DNA of 64,000 nt from Marinobacter salsuginis (GCF_009617755.1 NZ_BGZH01000005.1:110086-174085); one strand, 5' to 3'; shown: positions 28,194 through 38,631, counted from the stretch's first letter. Program-made: numbers and translations. Notes: generated from the letters alone by a model not told the origin.

Positions 28194-29837
28194 GCGGAAC
28201 CGCTCAATAAGGTGATCGGTCGAGCTGTCGCTGGCCTGGTTGCCTCCTTCATCCCCAAGCAGTCGCGGCAAAATACCCTTGCCCAGTTGTTTGCCTAGTT
28301 CCACGCCCCACTGGTCGAATGAATCTACATCCCAGATTACCCCCTGAACAAAGGTGCGGTGTTCGTAGAGCGCGATCAGGGCTCCCACGGTCTCCGGGGT
28401 AACCTTTTCCATGGTCAGGGTATTGCTCGGCTTATTGCCGGGGATGACCTTGTGGGGCGCAAGCTGCTCAATCTCGCTTTCGTCCCGCCCTTCTGCTTTC
28501 AGCTCAGACCTGGCTTCTTCCAGTGATTTGCCGGCCATCATGGCCCGGGACTGGCTCAGGCAGTTGGCAAACAGGTCTGCGTGATGGGTAGCCACCGGAT
28601 TGTGGGATTTCAGGGGGATGATGAAATCCGCCGGAATCAGTCGGGTGCCCTGGTGGATCAATTGGTGATAGGCGTGCTGGCCATTGGCGCCGACCCCACC
28701 CCAGATGACCGGTCCGGATTGCCAGCCCAGGGTATCGCCGGCCTGGGTCACGCTCTTGCCATTGCTTTCCATGTCCAGCTGCTGGAGGTGGTCCGGCAGG
28801 CTGCGAAGGTAGTGATCGTAGGGCAGGATTGCGTGGGTCTCGGCACCCCAGAAGTTGTTGTACCAGACGCCAAGCATGGCCATGACGACAGGCAGATTTT
28901 CCGCCAGTGGCGCTTCACGAAAGTGCTGATCCATGGCATGGGCGCCGGCCAGCAGAGCCCGGAAGTTGGCCATGCCAACACGGAAGGCAATGGGAAGTCC
29001 GATGGCAGACCAGAGCGAGTAACGTCCGCCTACCCAATCCCACATCGGGAAAACGTTGTCCGAATCAACGCCGAAGTCCTGTGCCGCGGGTACGTTGGCG
29101 GTCACTGCCATGAAATGCCGCGAGACAGCCTGTTCATCACCGCAGCGGTCCAGAAACCACTGTCGCGCCACCTTGCTGTTCTCCAGCGTTTCCTGCGTAC
29201 GGAAGGACTTCGACTGGATGAGGAAAAGGGTGGTTTCCGGGTTTACCTGGCGAAGGGTCTCACAAATCTCTGTGCCGTCGATGTTGGCCACGTAATGGCA
29301 GCGGATACCAGACTGGGCGTAGGGCTGAAGGGCTTCGCTGACCAGCTTTGGGCCCAGATAGGAGCCGCCGATACCGATGCTCACTACATCGGTGAAAGGC
29401 TTGCCGGTGTATCCGGTGCGACGTTGGTGCAGAACGTCGTTTACCAGTGTTTCCATGCGATCGAGAGTGCTCTGTACCACGGCGACCACGTCCTCGCCGT
29501 CTATCATGATGGCCTCGTTGCCGGGATGGCGCAGGGCGGTATGCAGGGCAGGGCGATCTTCGGTAATGTTGACCCGCTCCCCCTGCAACAGGGCCCCCCG
29601 CCTGGCTTCCAGGTCGCAGCTGCTGGCCAGAGCCAACAGTGCCTCCAACACCTCATCCGTAAGCCGGTTCTTGGAAAAATCCAGTGACAGACCTGCTCCC
29701 TCGATAAAATAGCGCTTTGCCCGCCCCGGATCTTTATCGAACAGATCCTTCATCAAAACGCCTTCCAGGCGTTCCCTGTGCTCCTTCAGTGTCTGCCATT
29801 CGGGTTTCGAGGTCAGTACTGCAGGATGTGCGGGCAT
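28176..29837 (-). CDS. pgi: Glucose-6-phosphate isomerase
   Basis: 553-residue phosphoglucose isomerase, converting glucose-6-phosphate and fructose-6-phosphate. Signature blocks include VVSIGIGGSYLGPKLVSEAL, the catalytic-Glu segment GGRYSLWSAIGLPIA and the C-terminal signature near FDQWGVELGKQLGK. It is the last gene of the dksA-to-pgi minus-strand array, next to panC as in Pseudomonas. Pseudomonads and marine relatives mostly use this enzyme for gluconeogenesis and envelope sugars. Confidence 0.97.
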   Translation of the reverse strand: MPAHPAVLTSKPEWQTLKEHRERLEGVLMKDLFDKDPGRAKRYFIEGAGLSLDFSKNRLTDEVLEALLALASSCDLEARRGALLQGERVNITEDRPALHTALRHPGNEAIMIDGEDVVAVVQSTLDRMETLVNDVLHQRRTGYTGKPFTDVVSIGIGGSYLGPKLVSEALQPYAQSGIRCHYVANIDGTEICETLRQVNPETTLFLIQSKSFRTQETLENSKVARQWFLDRCGDEQAVSRHFMAVTANVPAAQDFGVDSDNVFPMWDWVGGRYSLWSAIGLPIAFRVGMANFRALLAGAHAMDQHFREAPLAENLPVVMAMLGVWYNNFWGAETHAILPYDHYLRSLPDHLQQLDMESNGKSVTQAGDTLGWQSGPVIWGGVGANGQHAYHQLIHQGTRLIPADFIIPLKSHNPVATHHADLFANCLSQSRAMMAGKSLEEARSELKAEGRDESEIEQLAPHKVIPGNKPSNTLTMEKVTPETVGALIALYEHRTFVQGVIWDVDSFDQWGVELGKQLGKGILPRLLGDEGGNQASDSSTDHLIERFRSAGSA

Positions 29838-29859
29838 CAGAGGTTCCTTTTCTGTTGGC

Positions 29860-30708
29860 TTATCGGGTAAGGGACAGGTTGTCGATCAAGCGGGTTTTGC
29901 CCAGGAAGGCTGCTGCCAGAATAGTAATCTCCCTGTCCTCCGGTGTGGCCGGCTTGAGGGTCTGGCTGTTGACGATGTTGAAGTAGTCCGGCCTGAGACC
30001 AGCATCCCCGAGACTCTGCTCAGCTTCGCTTTCCAGTGCCTGGAAATCTGTACGACCATCGTTGATCTTGGTCGCTGTGGCCTGCAGGGCCTGGTGGACC
30101 GCCGGCGCAATCTGCCGCTCCTGAGCTGTCAGGTAACCATTACGTGAGCTTTTCGCCAGCCCATCGTCCTCTCTCACCGTGGGGGCGCCCACCACGTCCA
30201 CCGGAATCATCAGGTCCCTGACCATTTTCCGGATCACGGCGAGTTGCTGGAAATCCTTCTCGCCAAATACGGCAAAGTCTGGCTGAACCATGTTAAACAA
30301 CATGGTAACCACCGTGGCTACACCCTCAAAGTGACCTGGCCGGCTGGCACCGCAGTGGCCATCGCTGACATCAGGCACAATAACCTGGGTCTGCTTCGCC
30401 AGGCCTTCCGGGTAGATTTCTTCGGCGGCGGGCGCGAATACCAGGGTGTTTCCGGCGGAAGCGAGCTTTTCCTGGTCTTCGGCTAGCGTTCTCGGGTAGG
30501 TATCCAGGTCTTCGCCGGCTCCGAACTGCATCGGATTCACGAAGATGCTGGTTACCACCACATCCGCCATTTCAGCCGCCTTGCGAACCAGTGAAATATG
30601 ACCTTCGTGCAGGTTGCCCATGGTGGGAACCAGGCCGATGGTTTTTCCCTGCTGGCGATAGCCGCGGAGGATGGTTCTCAGTTCTTTCAGGGAATGTACG
30701 GTTCTCAT
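29860..30708 (-). CDS. panC: Pantothenate synthetase
   Basis: 282 residues. It joins pantoate and beta-alanine using ATP to make pantothenate, on the route to coenzyme A. The HIGH-type motif [15 protein letters not shown] begins near residue 24; [16 protein letters not shown] and [11 protein letters not shown] follow. The start ATG overlaps the panB stop (ATGA), so translation is probably coupled. Confidence 0.97.
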   Translation of the reverse strand: MRTVHSLKELRTILRGYRQQGKTIGLVPTMGNLHEGHISLVRKAAEMADVVVTSIFVNPMQFGAGEDLDTYPRTLAEDQEKLASAGNTLVFAPAAEEIYPEGLAKQTQVIVPDVSDGHCGASRPGHFEGVATVVTMLFNMVQPDFAVFGEKDFQQLAVIRKMVRDLMIPVDVVGAPTVREDDGLAKSSRNGYLTAQERQIAPAVHQALQATATKINDGRTDFQALESEAEQSLGDAGLRPDYFNIVNSQTLKPATPEDREITILAAAFLGKTRLIDNLSLTR

Positions 30709-31499
30709 GCCTTGAACGTATGCTCCTCAGCGGGGAATGTGCGCTCGCCCACGGCTTTCACGTAGGCCTGCAGGGCTTCCTGTATTGAATCTGTCTCTGC
30801 CAGGAAGTTCTTCACGAACCGCGGCTTGCGGCCAGTGGTAATGCCCAGCATGTCGTGCAGGACAAGAATCTGGCCGTCAGTGTCCGGGCCTGCGCCTATT
30901 CCAATGACCGGTGCTTTGATGGCCTGGGCGATTCGCGCCGCCAGAGGCGCGGGGACGCATTCCAGAAGGATGACATCGGCGCCGGCTGCCTCCAGTTCGC
31001 AGGCATGCTCGATCATCATTTCGGCCGCCTTTTCGTCGCGGCCCTGCACCTTGTAGCCGCCAAATTTATTGACGAACTGCGGCGTCAGGCCAAGATGCGC
31101 ACATACGGGCACGGCCCGTTCGGTCAGGGCGGTAATGGTCTCTTTCATCCAGTCCGTGCCCTCAAGTTTTACCATGTGGGCGCCTGCCCGCATCAGTTCG
31201 GCGGCATTTTCCATGGCAGTCTCAACGGTGCCGTAACTCATAAAGGGCATGTCTGCCATGATCAGGGACCCGCGGTTGCCTTTGGCCACGCAGCTGACGT
31301 GATACACCATTTGATCCATGGTGACCGGCAGAGTGCTGTCGTGCCCCTGGAGTACCATGCCCAGGGAATCGCCAATCAGGATGACGTGAACGCCCGCTTC
31401 GCTGACCACCTGAGAAAAGGTGGCGTCGTAGGAGGTAAGGGCAGCGAAGGCTTCGCCCTTCTGCTTGAACTCACGCAGGGTATTGATGGTAACAGCCAT
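30705..31499 (-). CDS. panB: 3-methyl-2-oxobutanoate hydroxymethyltransferase
   Basis: 264 residues from the ATG at 31499 ([28 protein letters not shown]). The frame is open for 36 more codons but these match nothing. PanB adds a hydroxymethyl group to alpha-ketoisovalerate to make ketopantoate. Metal and substrate blocks [30 protein letters not shown] and [19 protein letters not shown] are complete. Upstream is folK (59-base gap), downstream panC (4-base overlap). Confidence 0.97.
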   Translation of the reverse strand: MAVTINTLREFKQKGEAFAALTSYDATFSQVVSEAGVHVILIGDSLGMVLQGHDSTLPVTMDQMVYHVSCVAKGNRGSLIMADMPFMSYGTVETAMENAAELMRAGAHMVKLEGTDWMKETITALTERAVPVCAHLGLTPQFVNKFGGYKVQGRDEKAAEMMIEHACELEAAGADVILLECVPAPLAARIAQAIKAPVIGIGAGPDTDGQILVLHDMLGITTGRKPRFVKNFLAETDSIQEALQAYVKAVGERTFPAEEHTFKA

Positions 31500-31558
31500 A
31501 GAATCCTTGCCTTTTGGGTGGATGGGCCTGGGCGTGCCGGGGTATCGGCGTTGAAGTG

Positions 31559-32056
31559 TTAAGGGTAATCCGCCGGCGGAAGCTTGCGCAAGCCGTTGTC
31601 GGGGCATTGGCTGCGCAGCTTGGAAATGGCGGTGCCATCCGGCAGAGCGAGGTCGGCCTTCAGGTCCATTAGGGGTTGGAGCGCAAAGTCGCGGTTCCGT
31701 AACTCTCGATGAGGAATGGTGAGGCGATCATCGTCGAGTACCTGGTTGCCGAACAGCAGTATGTCCAGATCGAGCGTGCGGGGCCCCCAGTGCCGAAGCC
31801 GCTCCCGGCCGTGCTTGTGTTCAATTTCCTGCAGTTCGTCAAGAAGCTGGTGTGGCGCCAGGGATGTCCTTAACCACGCGGCCCCATTAACAAAGTCAGG
31901 CTGGTCCTGGGGCCCCACCGGGCGGCTGGCATAAAAGGGCGATTGGGCCACCAGAACCGTCTCCGGTAGGTTAGCCAGGGCAGAGACTGCCCGGGCCAGT
32001 TGGGCTGCAGGGTCTTTCAGATTGCTGCCAAGACCGATAAAGACGTCTGTCATCAT
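31559..32056 (-). CDS. folK: 6-hydroxymethyl-7,8-dihydropterin pyrophosphokinase
   Basis: 165 residues starting at 32056 ([16 protein letters not shown]). The start codon overlaps the pcnB stop as TAATG. The second ATG at 32053 is also possible. This is the canonical enzyme, transferring pyrophosphate from ATP to hydroxymethyl-dihydropterin: [17 protein letters not shown] and [17 protein letters not shown] are textbook HPPK. Its place between pcnB and panB is the conserved position of folK in gammaproteobacteria. Confidence 0.95.
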   Translation of the reverse strand: MMTDVFIGLGSNLKDPAAQLARAVSALANLPETVLVAQSPFYASRPVGPQDQPDFVNGAAWLRTSLAPHQLLDELQEIEHKHGRERLRHWGPRTLDLDILLFGNQVLDDDRLTIPHRELRNRDFALQPLMDLKADLALPDGTAISKLRSQCPDNGLRKLPPADYP

Positions 32057-33420
32057 TACTGGGCGGGGCGTTTGACCGGTTTGCGGCGACGCCGACGCTT
32101 TTTGGGCGCATCGCTGCTTAATTGTGACAGCATCCGTTCTTGGCCACGTTCGTCTTCTTGCTGGAACTCGGTCCACCATTGGCCCAGCCCCGGTTCAATC
32201 TCGCCCGACGCCTCTCTAACCAGCAGGAAATCGTAAGCCGCGCGAAACCGCGGGTGGCTCATGGTGGCAAAAGCCCGCTTGCCCTGGCGCCGGGGCAGGC
32301 GCATCTGTAGTTCCCAGATTTCCTTCATGGGGCCGGAGAAGCGCTTGGGAATCGATGTCGCCTGAACCTGGCGGCCAATCACCTTGCCAATGGCACCGTG
32401 CAGGGCGGGCTGGACCGGGTCACCGTTATCCTGCCTGCGGTGCCATTCTGCCTGCAGCGCAGGCCAGAGCATGGCGGCAAAGAGGAAATAGGGCGTGACC
32501 GACTTGCCCTGGGCAATCCGGGCATCGGTGTTTCTCAGGGCCTGGCGAATAAGCTCGTCCGGCTCTCCGGCCTGAATGGCTCTGACCGTCTCCGGAAACA
32601 GGGGCTCCAGCAGGTTGTAACGGGTCAGTAGATCGTAAGTGGCTTCACCGTGGCCTGCGGAGAACAGTTTGAGTACTTCATCAAACAGGCGCGCGGGCGG
32701 GATATGGGTTAACAGAGGGGCTAACTCACCGATTGGCGCTTCGGTTTCCGGTTCAATATCGAAGCCCAGTTTGGCGGCAAAGCGAATAGCACGAAGCATA
32801 CGCACCGGGTCTTCCCGGTAGCGGGTTTCCGGGTCGCCAATCAGACGCAGTTGCCGGTTGCGCAGATCTTCGATGCCGTTGGCAAAGTCGATAACGGTGA
32901 AGTCGCGGATGCAGTAGTATAGGGCATTGACGGTAAAGTCGCGCCGCAGGGCATCCTCTTCCTGGTTGCCGTAGACATTGTCGCGCAGCAGCAGACCGTG
33001 TTCATTGGTCCTGCGATCGTCATCATCGGTGTCGGTATCCGCTTCCGTGGCGTTGCCCCGGAAGGTCGTTACCTCAATCACCTCGCGGCCAAACACCACG
33101 TGGACAATCCGGAACCGGCGTCCGATCAGCCGGGAATTGCGGAACAGGTCGTGAACTTCCTCCGGCGTGGCATTGGTGGCAATGTCGAAATCCTTGGGCT
33201 TTCCACCCAGCAGGATATCCCTGACGCCGCCGCCTACAAGGTAGGCTTCATAGCCCGATTTGTTCAGACGATGCAGGACTTTCTTTGCAGGCTCGCTGAT
33301 CACCGAGCGTGAGACATTGTGTTGGTCCCGGGGAATTTCCCGTCGCTGGTAGGTGCGGGCTTTCTTCTTTCCGTTGCCGGGCATAAAGGAACGGAGTTTT
33401 TCGACGAGTCGTTTAGGCAT
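32056..33420 (-). CDS. pcnB: Poly(A) polymerase I
   Basis: 454-residue nucleotidyltransferase that adds 3' poly(A) tails and speeds RNA decay. The catalytic block is LVGGGVRDILLGGKPKDFDIAT. The IGRRFRIVHVVFGREVIEV segment marks poly(A) polymerases as distinct from CCA-adding enzymes. The C terminus is very basic (KKRRRRRKPVKRP), as usual. It follows the CrcZ-type RNA, exactly as in Pseudomonas. No strong ribosome site is seen before the ATG, only CGGA. Confidence 0.95.
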   Translation of the reverse strand: MPKRLVEKLRSFMPGNGKKKARTYQRREIPRDQHNVSRSVISEPAKKVLHRLNKSGYEAYLVGGGVRDILLGGKPKDFDIATNATPEEVHDLFRNSRLIGRRFRIVHVVFGREVIEVTTFRGNATEADTDTDDDDRRTNEHGLLLRDNVYGNQEEDALRRDFTVNALYYCIRDFTVIDFANGIEDLRNRQLRLIGDPETRYREDPVRMLRAIRFAAKLGFDIEPETEAPIGELAPLLTHIPPARLFDEVLKLFSAGHGEATYDLLTRYNLLEPLFPETVRAIQAGEPDELIRQALRNTDARIAQGKSVTPYFLFAAMLWPALQAEWHRRQDNGDPVQPALHGAIGKVIGRQVQATSIPKRFSGPMKEIWELQMRLPRRQGKRAFATMSHPRFRAAYDFLLVREASGEIEPGLGQWWTEFQQEDERGQERMLSQLSSDAPKKRRRRRKPVKRPAQ

Positions 33421-33513
33421 TGAAATCCGTGGTTGCGATGAGCAAAAACCGAGAGTTTAACGGTTTGAGCAGGATTTGCACACGTTTGCCGTGGATTACC
33501 GTTCCGGGGCCCA

Positions 33514-33550
33514 GAAAATCAAAAGGCGGATCCGTTTTCACGAATCCGCC
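33514..33550 (-). terminator. Intrinsic terminator of the CrcZ-type RNA
   Basis: GGCGGATCCG (33525-33534) pairs with CGAATCCGCC (33541-33550), with one mismatch-like wobble. On the minus strand it is followed by TTTTGATTTT. It gives the RNA a defined 3' end and leaves about 93 bases to pcnB. Confidence 0.88.
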
Positions 33551-33902
33551 CTCAAAGCGTTGACGATCTGCATTGTTTTTGTTTTTGCCGGGATTTTTCT
33601 TGGTTTTTGTACCCCACTGCATATCCCCATTGAGGGGCATCTCAGCAGCGCAAACGGAAAGCTTTGAATACACAGAGCGGTCAGAGACATCGGGCGGGTC
33701 TGGGGTAGCTGCAGCGTCACCTCAAAGGCGATTCTTCTCTACATCTACAACTCGCACGTGCCGTGGGACCACTAAAAAGCAAAGTACCCAAAACACTCAG
33801 TTCGCTCACGTTCTGTTGTTGTTTTTGTTACCGAACGTTTCCCGCAGCTTTTTGTTCTTGTTGTTGGCGCTGCTTTGTCACTCTTGTTTTTGTTGTTGTG
33901 CG
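33514..33902 (-). ncRNA. crcZ: CrcZ-type small RNA sequestering Hfq/Crc
   Basis: About 390 nt, close to the 407 nt of P. aeruginosa CrcZ. It lies in the same place (cbrB-crcZ-pcnB), is preceded by a sigma-54 promoter and ends at an intrinsic terminator. Five A-rich runs of the AAnAAnAA type lie in it: 33883-33899, 33848-33866, 33812-33829, 33592-33611 and 33572-33589. An example is AACAACAAAAACAA on the minus strand, right at the 5' end. Such runs bind Hfq with Crc and so relieve repression of catabolic mRNAs. It has no credible open reading frame. Length and ends are inferred from sequence. Confidence 0.88.
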
Positions 33903-33912
33903 CCAAATAGAT

Positions 33913-33928
33913 TGCAGTCCGTGTGCCA
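33913..33928 (-). promoter_or_regulatory. Sigma-54 promoter of the CrcZ-type RNA
   Basis: On the minus strand TGGCACACGGACTGCA matches the sigma-54 pattern TGGCAC-N5-TTGCA except for one base, with GG and GC 12 bases apart as needed. It predicts a start near 33902. The adjacent activator gene cbrB encodes a sigma-54-dependent regulator. Confidence 0.88.
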
Positions 33929-33979
33929 GGTTTTGAATGTTCTTTATTAACAGTGCCTTACGATTTTGTAGGCCATAAG

Positions 33980-34061
33980 TGTTACCCCGTATTCAACCTA
34001 AGTGTTACCCAGATCACGTTACTTTAGTGAGGAGTGTTACCGACAGGAACATGGGGTAACA
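33980..34061 (-). promoter_or_regulatory. CbrB-type upstream activating sites
   Basis: Four TGTTAC/GTAACA units precede the sigma-54 promoter: TGTTACCC at 33980-33987, TGTTACCC at 34003-34010, and an inverted pair TGTTAC (34035-34040) with GTAACA (34056-34061), 15 bases apart. Pseudomonas CbrB recognises TGTTAC and GTAACA half-sites separated by about 14 bases. The cluster is 50-150 bases upstream of the start, as expected for enhancer sites. Confidence 0.75.
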
Positions 34062-34090
34062 ACTGAGTGCCGATTCACACTTTGGCGGGC

Positions 34091-35494
34091 TCAGTTGCCC
34101 GAGGATTTTTTCCGGGGGATGCCGAGCCGCTGCCGACGTTCCCAGAGGGATTTTCGGCTGATGCCCAATTTTTGAGCCAGCTCTGTCTCGCTCATGCGAT
34201 CCTGGTTCTCCAGGACAAAATGCTGGAAGTAGTCCTCCAAAGAGAGATCGTTGGAGGAATCCACCTCGCGGGTGTGAGTCTGCTCGTTGTTGCCTTCCAC
34301 GAGGGTCTCAGGGATGTATTCGTCGTTGCCTTCGCTATCAAGGTCCAGCAATGACGGCGTAATCACATCCCCGTCGCAGAGGATGGTGGCGCGCTCAATG
34401 GCGTTTTCCAGCTCCCGTACGTTACCCGGCCAGCGATGGCGTTCCAGGGCGCGCATGGCCTCGGGGCTGAGGTTGAGATCGGGTTTGCCCATTCTCTCCC
34501 CCTGGCGTTTGAGGAAGCGGCGAGCCAGTCCCAGAATATCGCTCTGGCGCTCGCGTAAAGGCGGTATCCGGATCTGCATAACATTCAAACGGTAATACAG
34601 GTCTTCCCGGAATTCCCCGGTTCGGGTCATGGCCTTCAGGTTGCGATGGGTGGCCGCAATCATTCGCACATTTACGGTGCGGCTCTGGGTTGAACCCACT
34701 TTCCGGATCTCGCTCTCCTGCAGCACGCGAAGCAGGCGGGCCTGGGCTTCAGCCGGCAGTTCGCCGATCTCGTCCAGAAACAGGCTACCGCCATCAGCCG
34801 CCTCAATCAGACCCGTTCTTGCCGAAACCGCACCGGTGAAGGCGCCTTTCTCATGGCCGAACAGTTCCGATTCAATCAGGCTTTCCGGGATGGCCGCGCA
34901 GTTTACCGAAATCAGCGGTTTCGCGGCGCGGGGGCTCAGCAGATGCAGGGCGCGCGCGGCCAACTCTTTGCCGGTACCGGATTCGCCCTGGATCAGTACG
35001 GTGGTTTCTGTCGGAGCCACCTTCCGGATCAGGGTAAATACCCTCTGCATAGGCTCGCACTGGCCGAACATGATATTGGCCGGGTCGCTACTCTCGGGCG
35101 TTTCCGAGGGTGCCGCCGAGTCATCACCCGCATTGCGGGCAGAGGGCTGGCGGGCCAGGATATTCTCCACCGCAGCAAGCATTTCATCATGGTCGAACGG
35201 TTTTGCGATGTACTCAACGGCCCCCATTTTCATGGAATCCACGGCTGACCGGAGGCTGGCATAGCTGGTCATGATCAGCACCGGTGTATTGGGTGCGCGG
35301 TTGATCAGTTCCGTGCCTGCTGCTCCTGGCAAGCGCAGATCCGATATGATCAGGTCAAACTGATCCGGCTCGTGGTGCTGTTCGGCTTCCTCCACGGAAG
35401 CCGCATCGGCGACTTCATAGCCGGCATGCAGCAGCAGCTTGCGAACTGCCGAGCGAATAATGTCTTCGTCTTCCACGATCAGAATGCGAGGCAT
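34091..35494 (-). CDS. cbrB: Sigma-54-dependent response regulator CbrB
   Basis: 467 residues from [12 protein letters not shown] (35494). A TTG-started extension of 12 codons is less likely. The receiver domain has a phospho-acceptor at Asp52 (IISDLRLPG). The AAA+ domain has Walker A GESGTGKE and the sigma-54 contact loop GAFTGA. A Fis-type helix-turn-helix ends the protein ([20 protein letters not shown]). It is 7 bases downstream of cbrA and upstream of the CrcZ-type RNA it should activate. NtrC or another family member is the formal alternative, but context makes CbrB. Confidence 0.94.
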   Translation of the reverse strand: MPRILIVEDEDIIRSAVRKLLLHAGYEVADAASVEEAEQHHEPDQFDLIISDLRLPGAAGTELINRAPNTPVLIMTSYASLRSAVDSMKMGAVEYIAKPFDHDEMLAAVENILARQPSARNAGDDSAAPSETPESSDPANIMFGQCEPMQRVFTLIRKVAPTETTVLIQGESGTGKELAARALHLLSPRAAKPLISVNCAAIPESLIESELFGHEKGAFTGAVSARTGLIEAADGGSLFLDEIGELPAEAQARLLRVLQESEIRKVGSTQSRTVNVRMIAATHRNLKAMTRTGEFREDLYYRLNVMQIRIPPLRERQSDILGLARRFLKRQGERMGKPDLNLSPEAMRALERHRWPGNVRELENAIERATILCDGDVITPSLLDLDSEGNDEYIPETLVEGNNEQTHTREVDSSNDLSLEDYFQHFVLENQDRMSETELAQKLGISRKSLWERRQRLGIPRKKSSGN

Positions 35495-35501
35495 AGGAGT
35501 C

Positions 35502-38465
35502 TCAAGACCTTTGGTTCTGGCTGATGGCAATGTTGCCGGTTTCCGGTTCGTAGGCTGGCAATCTCAGCCTCACACAGGTTCCCCGGCCAGTGTCGGCGTC
35601 CGCCGGGCTGTCTACCTGAACGTTGCCATAGTGCTCTTCAATAATGCTGTACACCAGCGACAGGCCAAGACCGGTTCCCTGGTTGGGGGCCTTGGTGGTG
35701 TAAAACGGCTCGAAGATATGATCGAGCTGATCCCCGGGGATTCCGGAGCCCTCATCAACGACTTCGATGATAGCGGAGTAGCCATCGCCCTTTCCACTGA
35801 CCCGGATGGTGCCTCCTTCGGGCGAGGCATCCCGGGCGTTGGCAAGAAGGTTAACAAACACCTGCACCAGGCGCTGTTCATCGCCCAGCACCTGCAAGGA
35901 GGGCGGGCAGTCGTTGATGTAGTGAATGCCCAGGCCCTTGTCGCTCAGGGAGAGCAGGTTGATAGACTCTTCCACGCAACGATGTATCGTCACCGGTTCG
36001 TACCGGTTGGCCTGGGCGTGGTTGCCGGTGCGGGCAAAGTTCATCAGCGACTGCAGTATGGTGGAGATGCGCCGCGTCTGTTGCTGGATCTGGTCTGCCG
36101 TATCGAGAATATCGGGGTTATCGGTTTCCAGTTTCAGGTTCTGGGCCAGCGATGAGATGCCGGTTACCGGGTTCCCGATCTCGTGGGCGACGCCGGCCGC
36201 CAGTCTACCCACCGACGCCAACCGCTCGCTGTGCATCAGCTCATCTTCCAGCAGTCGGGTTTCGGTCTGGTCTTCCACCAGGATGATGCTGCCGCCTTCG
36301 GTGTGGTCCGGCCCGCTCAGGGCGGCTTTGTGAAGGTTCAGCCAATGGGGCTTGCCACGCAGATCCAGCCGGTGTTTGTAGCGATGCAGGTCGGGCCCGC
36401 GGTTGAAATCCTCGAGCAGCAGATGCCAGTGCTCCGGCAGTGCCATCAGCCTGGCGCCGACCACATCATCGGCGGTAATGCCGGTGAGCGCCTCCATGGC
36501 GTGGTTCCACATCAGGATTTCACCGTCCTCGCCCACGGAGCAGGCGGGAATCGGCAGGTTTTGCAGTGTCTGGCGGTAATGTCGTCGCAGGTTGTCCAGC
36601 TCTCCGGCCAGGCCGGTAAGGCGGTTCTGGTAGTCGCCGAGGGCCCGCTCGACATAGCGAATGTCCTGGGCGGTGCCACCCTGGGCCATAGGCTTGAAGC
36701 CGAGATGGCGTTTGACCATGTCCCGGGCGACAGAGGGTCCGAGCAGACCCGACAGATTGATCTCCACCTGATCCCGCAGTCGTCTGAGCTGGTAAGGCCT
36801 GTATTCCACGTTGGGTAGCTTCAACTGGCTCAGTGCACGCTCCACTTCCCGCCGTGCGACGCCATAGCCCAAAGGCTCCGCCAGTTGCCGCACAAAATCA
36901 CTGGAGGATGTCGCCAGCAGTTCACGGCGTTGAGGGCGGGACAGCGCACCCAGCGAGCAGGCCTGGGCTGCACTGTTCTCTTCACTGGTACTGGTGCTGA
37001 GGATGGAAATCAGCGCGAACACAGTAATGTTGGCGGTCAGGCTGACGAACGTGAATATATGCCAGTTGGTGTAATCCGGTATCAGCGGCGCGTCTATCCA
37101 GGCCAGCAGATTGGCCGTATGGGAGAAGGGTAGTACCAGGGTAACCACCCAGATGGTCAAACCGACAATCAGGCCGGCAATCAGGCCGCGGCGGTTGCCC
37201 TCCGGCCAGTAAATCACGCCCAGGGCGCCCGGGAGAAGCTGCAATGTGCCTGACAGGGAAATGGCGCCGAGAATGGAAAGGTCAAGGTTCTTGCCAACGG
37301 CCTCGTGAAACAGCAATGCCAGGAAAATGATCACGGCGATGAGCAGACGTTTGATCCACTGCAGCCAGCGATAGATGTCGCCCTGGTCTTTCGGGGTTTT
37401 CAGCGGCAGGACCACGTGGTTCAGGGCCATGCCCGCCAGTGCCAGCGTGCTGACGATCATCAGGCCGCTGGCTGCGGACAGGCCGGCAATGTACATGAAC
37501 AGCGTCAGTACAGGGCTCTCCAGCGCTTGGGCAGCGCCGATAGCGAAGAACCCGGGGCCGGTGGTGACGGCCAACTCCTGCCCGCCCCACAGAATCAGGG
37601 GTACCGGCAGGCCCAGCAGCAACAGGTACAGTGGCAGGCCCCAGCTGGCCTTGGCCAGTGCCTTTGGGGAAGGGTTCTCGCTGAAGGTCATGTGATACAT
37701 GTGCGGCAGCACCAGTGCGGCGGCAAAGGACATCAGCATCAATGCCCGCCAGCTGCCGTCGTCAATGCTCAGAGTCATGGTGGTGGCTGGCGAGGTTCGG
37801 TTGTCCAGCCAACGCTCCAGACCGTTCATGCCATCGAAGACCCCGAACAGGATCACGCCCCCGAGCACCAGCAGCGCCGCCAGTTTGACCAGAGAATCAA
37901 AGGCAATGGCCAGTACCAGGCCCTGGTGGTTATCGGAATTCTGGTTACGGCGTGCTCCGAACAGCATGGCAAACAACACCACGATCATACTGAACATCAC
38001 ACTGATCAGCTTGGGAGAGGTGTCCGGCGCCAGGATACTGGCTGAGGTGGCGACGGCCTGGATCTGCATGCTCAGCAGCGCCAGTATGGCCCCGCCGGAA
38101 CACAGGGTGACCAGGGTTCCTGCCCACTGGCTCCGGTAGCGGTAGGCGAACAGGTCGGCCAGGGAGGTTAACTGATAGGCGCGGCCAATCCTCATGACCG
38201 GGTTCAGAAGTACCGGTGCCAGCAAAAAGGCGCCACTGATGCCCAGGTAGTAGGCGAGGAAGCCGTAGCCGGATTCGGCGGCCATGCCAACGGCGCCGTA
38301 GACCGCCCAGATGCCCGCGTATACCCCCAGGCTGAGCACGTAAACCAGCGGGTGGCGAACCCAGCGCCTCGGCACCATGCCCCGCTCGGTAAACCAGGCA
38401 ATGCCGAACAGCAGAATCAGGTAGAGCAGGCTGGCGAGCAGCAGACCGGAGGCACTAAAACTCAT
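35502..38465 (-). CDS. cbrA: CbrA transporter-linked sensor histidine kinase
   Basis: 987 residues (P. aeruginosa CbrA has 983). The first 500 residues form a sodium/solute-symporter-like membrane domain with about 13 helices. Then come a linker, a PAS-like domain ([20 protein letters not shown]), a HisKA domain with the H-box [11 protein letters not shown] (His near 760), and an ATPase domain ([18 protein letters not shown]). It senses carbon/nitrogen status and phosphorylates CbrB; in Pseudomonas its transporter part can take up histidine. The start ATG at 38465 lies inside the end of cbrX (11-base overlap). Confidence 0.95.
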   Translation of the reverse strand: MSFSASGLLLASLLYLILLFGIAWFTERGMVPRRWVRHPLVYVLSLGVYAGIWAVYGAVGMAAESGYGFLAYYLGISGAFLLAPVLLNPVMRIGRAYQLTSLADLFAYRYRSQWAGTLVTLCSGGAILALLSMQIQAVATSASILAPDTSPKLISVMFSMIVVLFAMLFGARRNQNSDNHQGLVLAIAFDSLVKLAALLVLGGVILFGVFDGMNGLERWLDNRTSPATTMTLSIDDGSWRALMLMSFAAALVLPHMYHMTFSENPSPKALAKASWGLPLYLLLLGLPVPLILWGGQELAVTTGPGFFAIGAAQALESPVLTLFMYIAGLSAASGLMIVSTLALAGMALNHVVLPLKTPKDQGDIYRWLQWIKRLLIAVIIFLALLFHEAVGKNLDLSILGAISLSGTLQLLPGALGVIYWPEGNRRGLIAGLIVGLTIWVVTLVLPFSHTANLLAWIDAPLIPDYTNWHIFTFVSLTANITVFALISILSTSTSEENSAAQACSLGALSRPQRRELLATSSSDFVRQLAEPLGYGVARREVERALSQLKLPNVEYRPYQLRRLRDQVEINLSGLLGPSVARDMVKRHLGFKPMAQGGTAQDIRYVERALGDYQNRLTGLAGELDNLRRHYRQTLQNLPIPACSVGEDGEILMWNHAMEALTGITADDVVGARLMALPEHWHLLLEDFNRGPDLHRYKHRLDLRGKPHWLNLHKAALSGPDHTEGGSIILVEDQTETRLLEDELMHSERLASVGRLAAGVAHEIGNPVTGISSLAQNLKLETDNPDILDTADQIQQQTRRISTILQSLMNFARTGNHAQANRYEPVTIHRCVEESINLLSLSDKGLGIHYINDCPPSLQVLGDEQRLVQVFVNLLANARDASPEGGTIRVSGKGDGYSAIIEVVDEGSGIPGDQLDHIFEPFYTTKAPNQGTGLGLSLVYSIIEEHYGNVQVDSPADADTGRGTCVRLRLPAYEPETGNIAISQNQRS

Positions 38466-38631
38466 TGGGGTCCCGCCGCCATTCCAGCCAGAAACCGATG
38501 GCAATCAGCCCGGCCCAGATAATGTAGGGGCTGTACCAGACGTTTCCCGGCGAAGTCCACCAGTCAAGGATGTTGGGCGAAAAGATATAGATGGCCAGTA
38601 CCAACAGGAAGACCAGACGGTAGATATACAT
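38455..38631 (-). CDS. cbrX: CbrX-like small membrane protein overlapping cbrA
   Basis: A 58-codon frame reads MYIYRLVFLLVLAIYIFSPN, then a Trp-rich middle (WWTSPGNVWYSPYIIWAG) and a charged end [11 protein letters not shown]. Two short hydrophobic helices are likely. Its last codons overlap the cbrA start (ATGAGTTTTAG), so cbrA translation is probably coupled to it. A small gene cbrX in the same place is known in Pseudomonas. No strong ribosome site precedes the ATG. The function of the peptide itself is unknown. Confidence 0.82.
   Translation of the reverse strand: MYIYRLVFLLVLAIYIFSPNILDWWTSPGNVWYSPYIIWAGLIAIGFWLEWRRDPNEF

Noticed and set aside
33421..33760. CRISPR or tandem repeat in the A/T-rich gap
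   Set aside because: The A-rich runs are irregular in length and spacing and fit Hfq/Crc motifs; no repeat-spacer pattern exists here or elsewhere in the window.
33573..33950. A 125-codon plus-strand frame rich in Phe and Leu opposite the CrcZ-type RNA
   Set aside because: It is the mirror image of the A-rich motifs, has no ribosome site or family match, and the minus strand explains the region fully.
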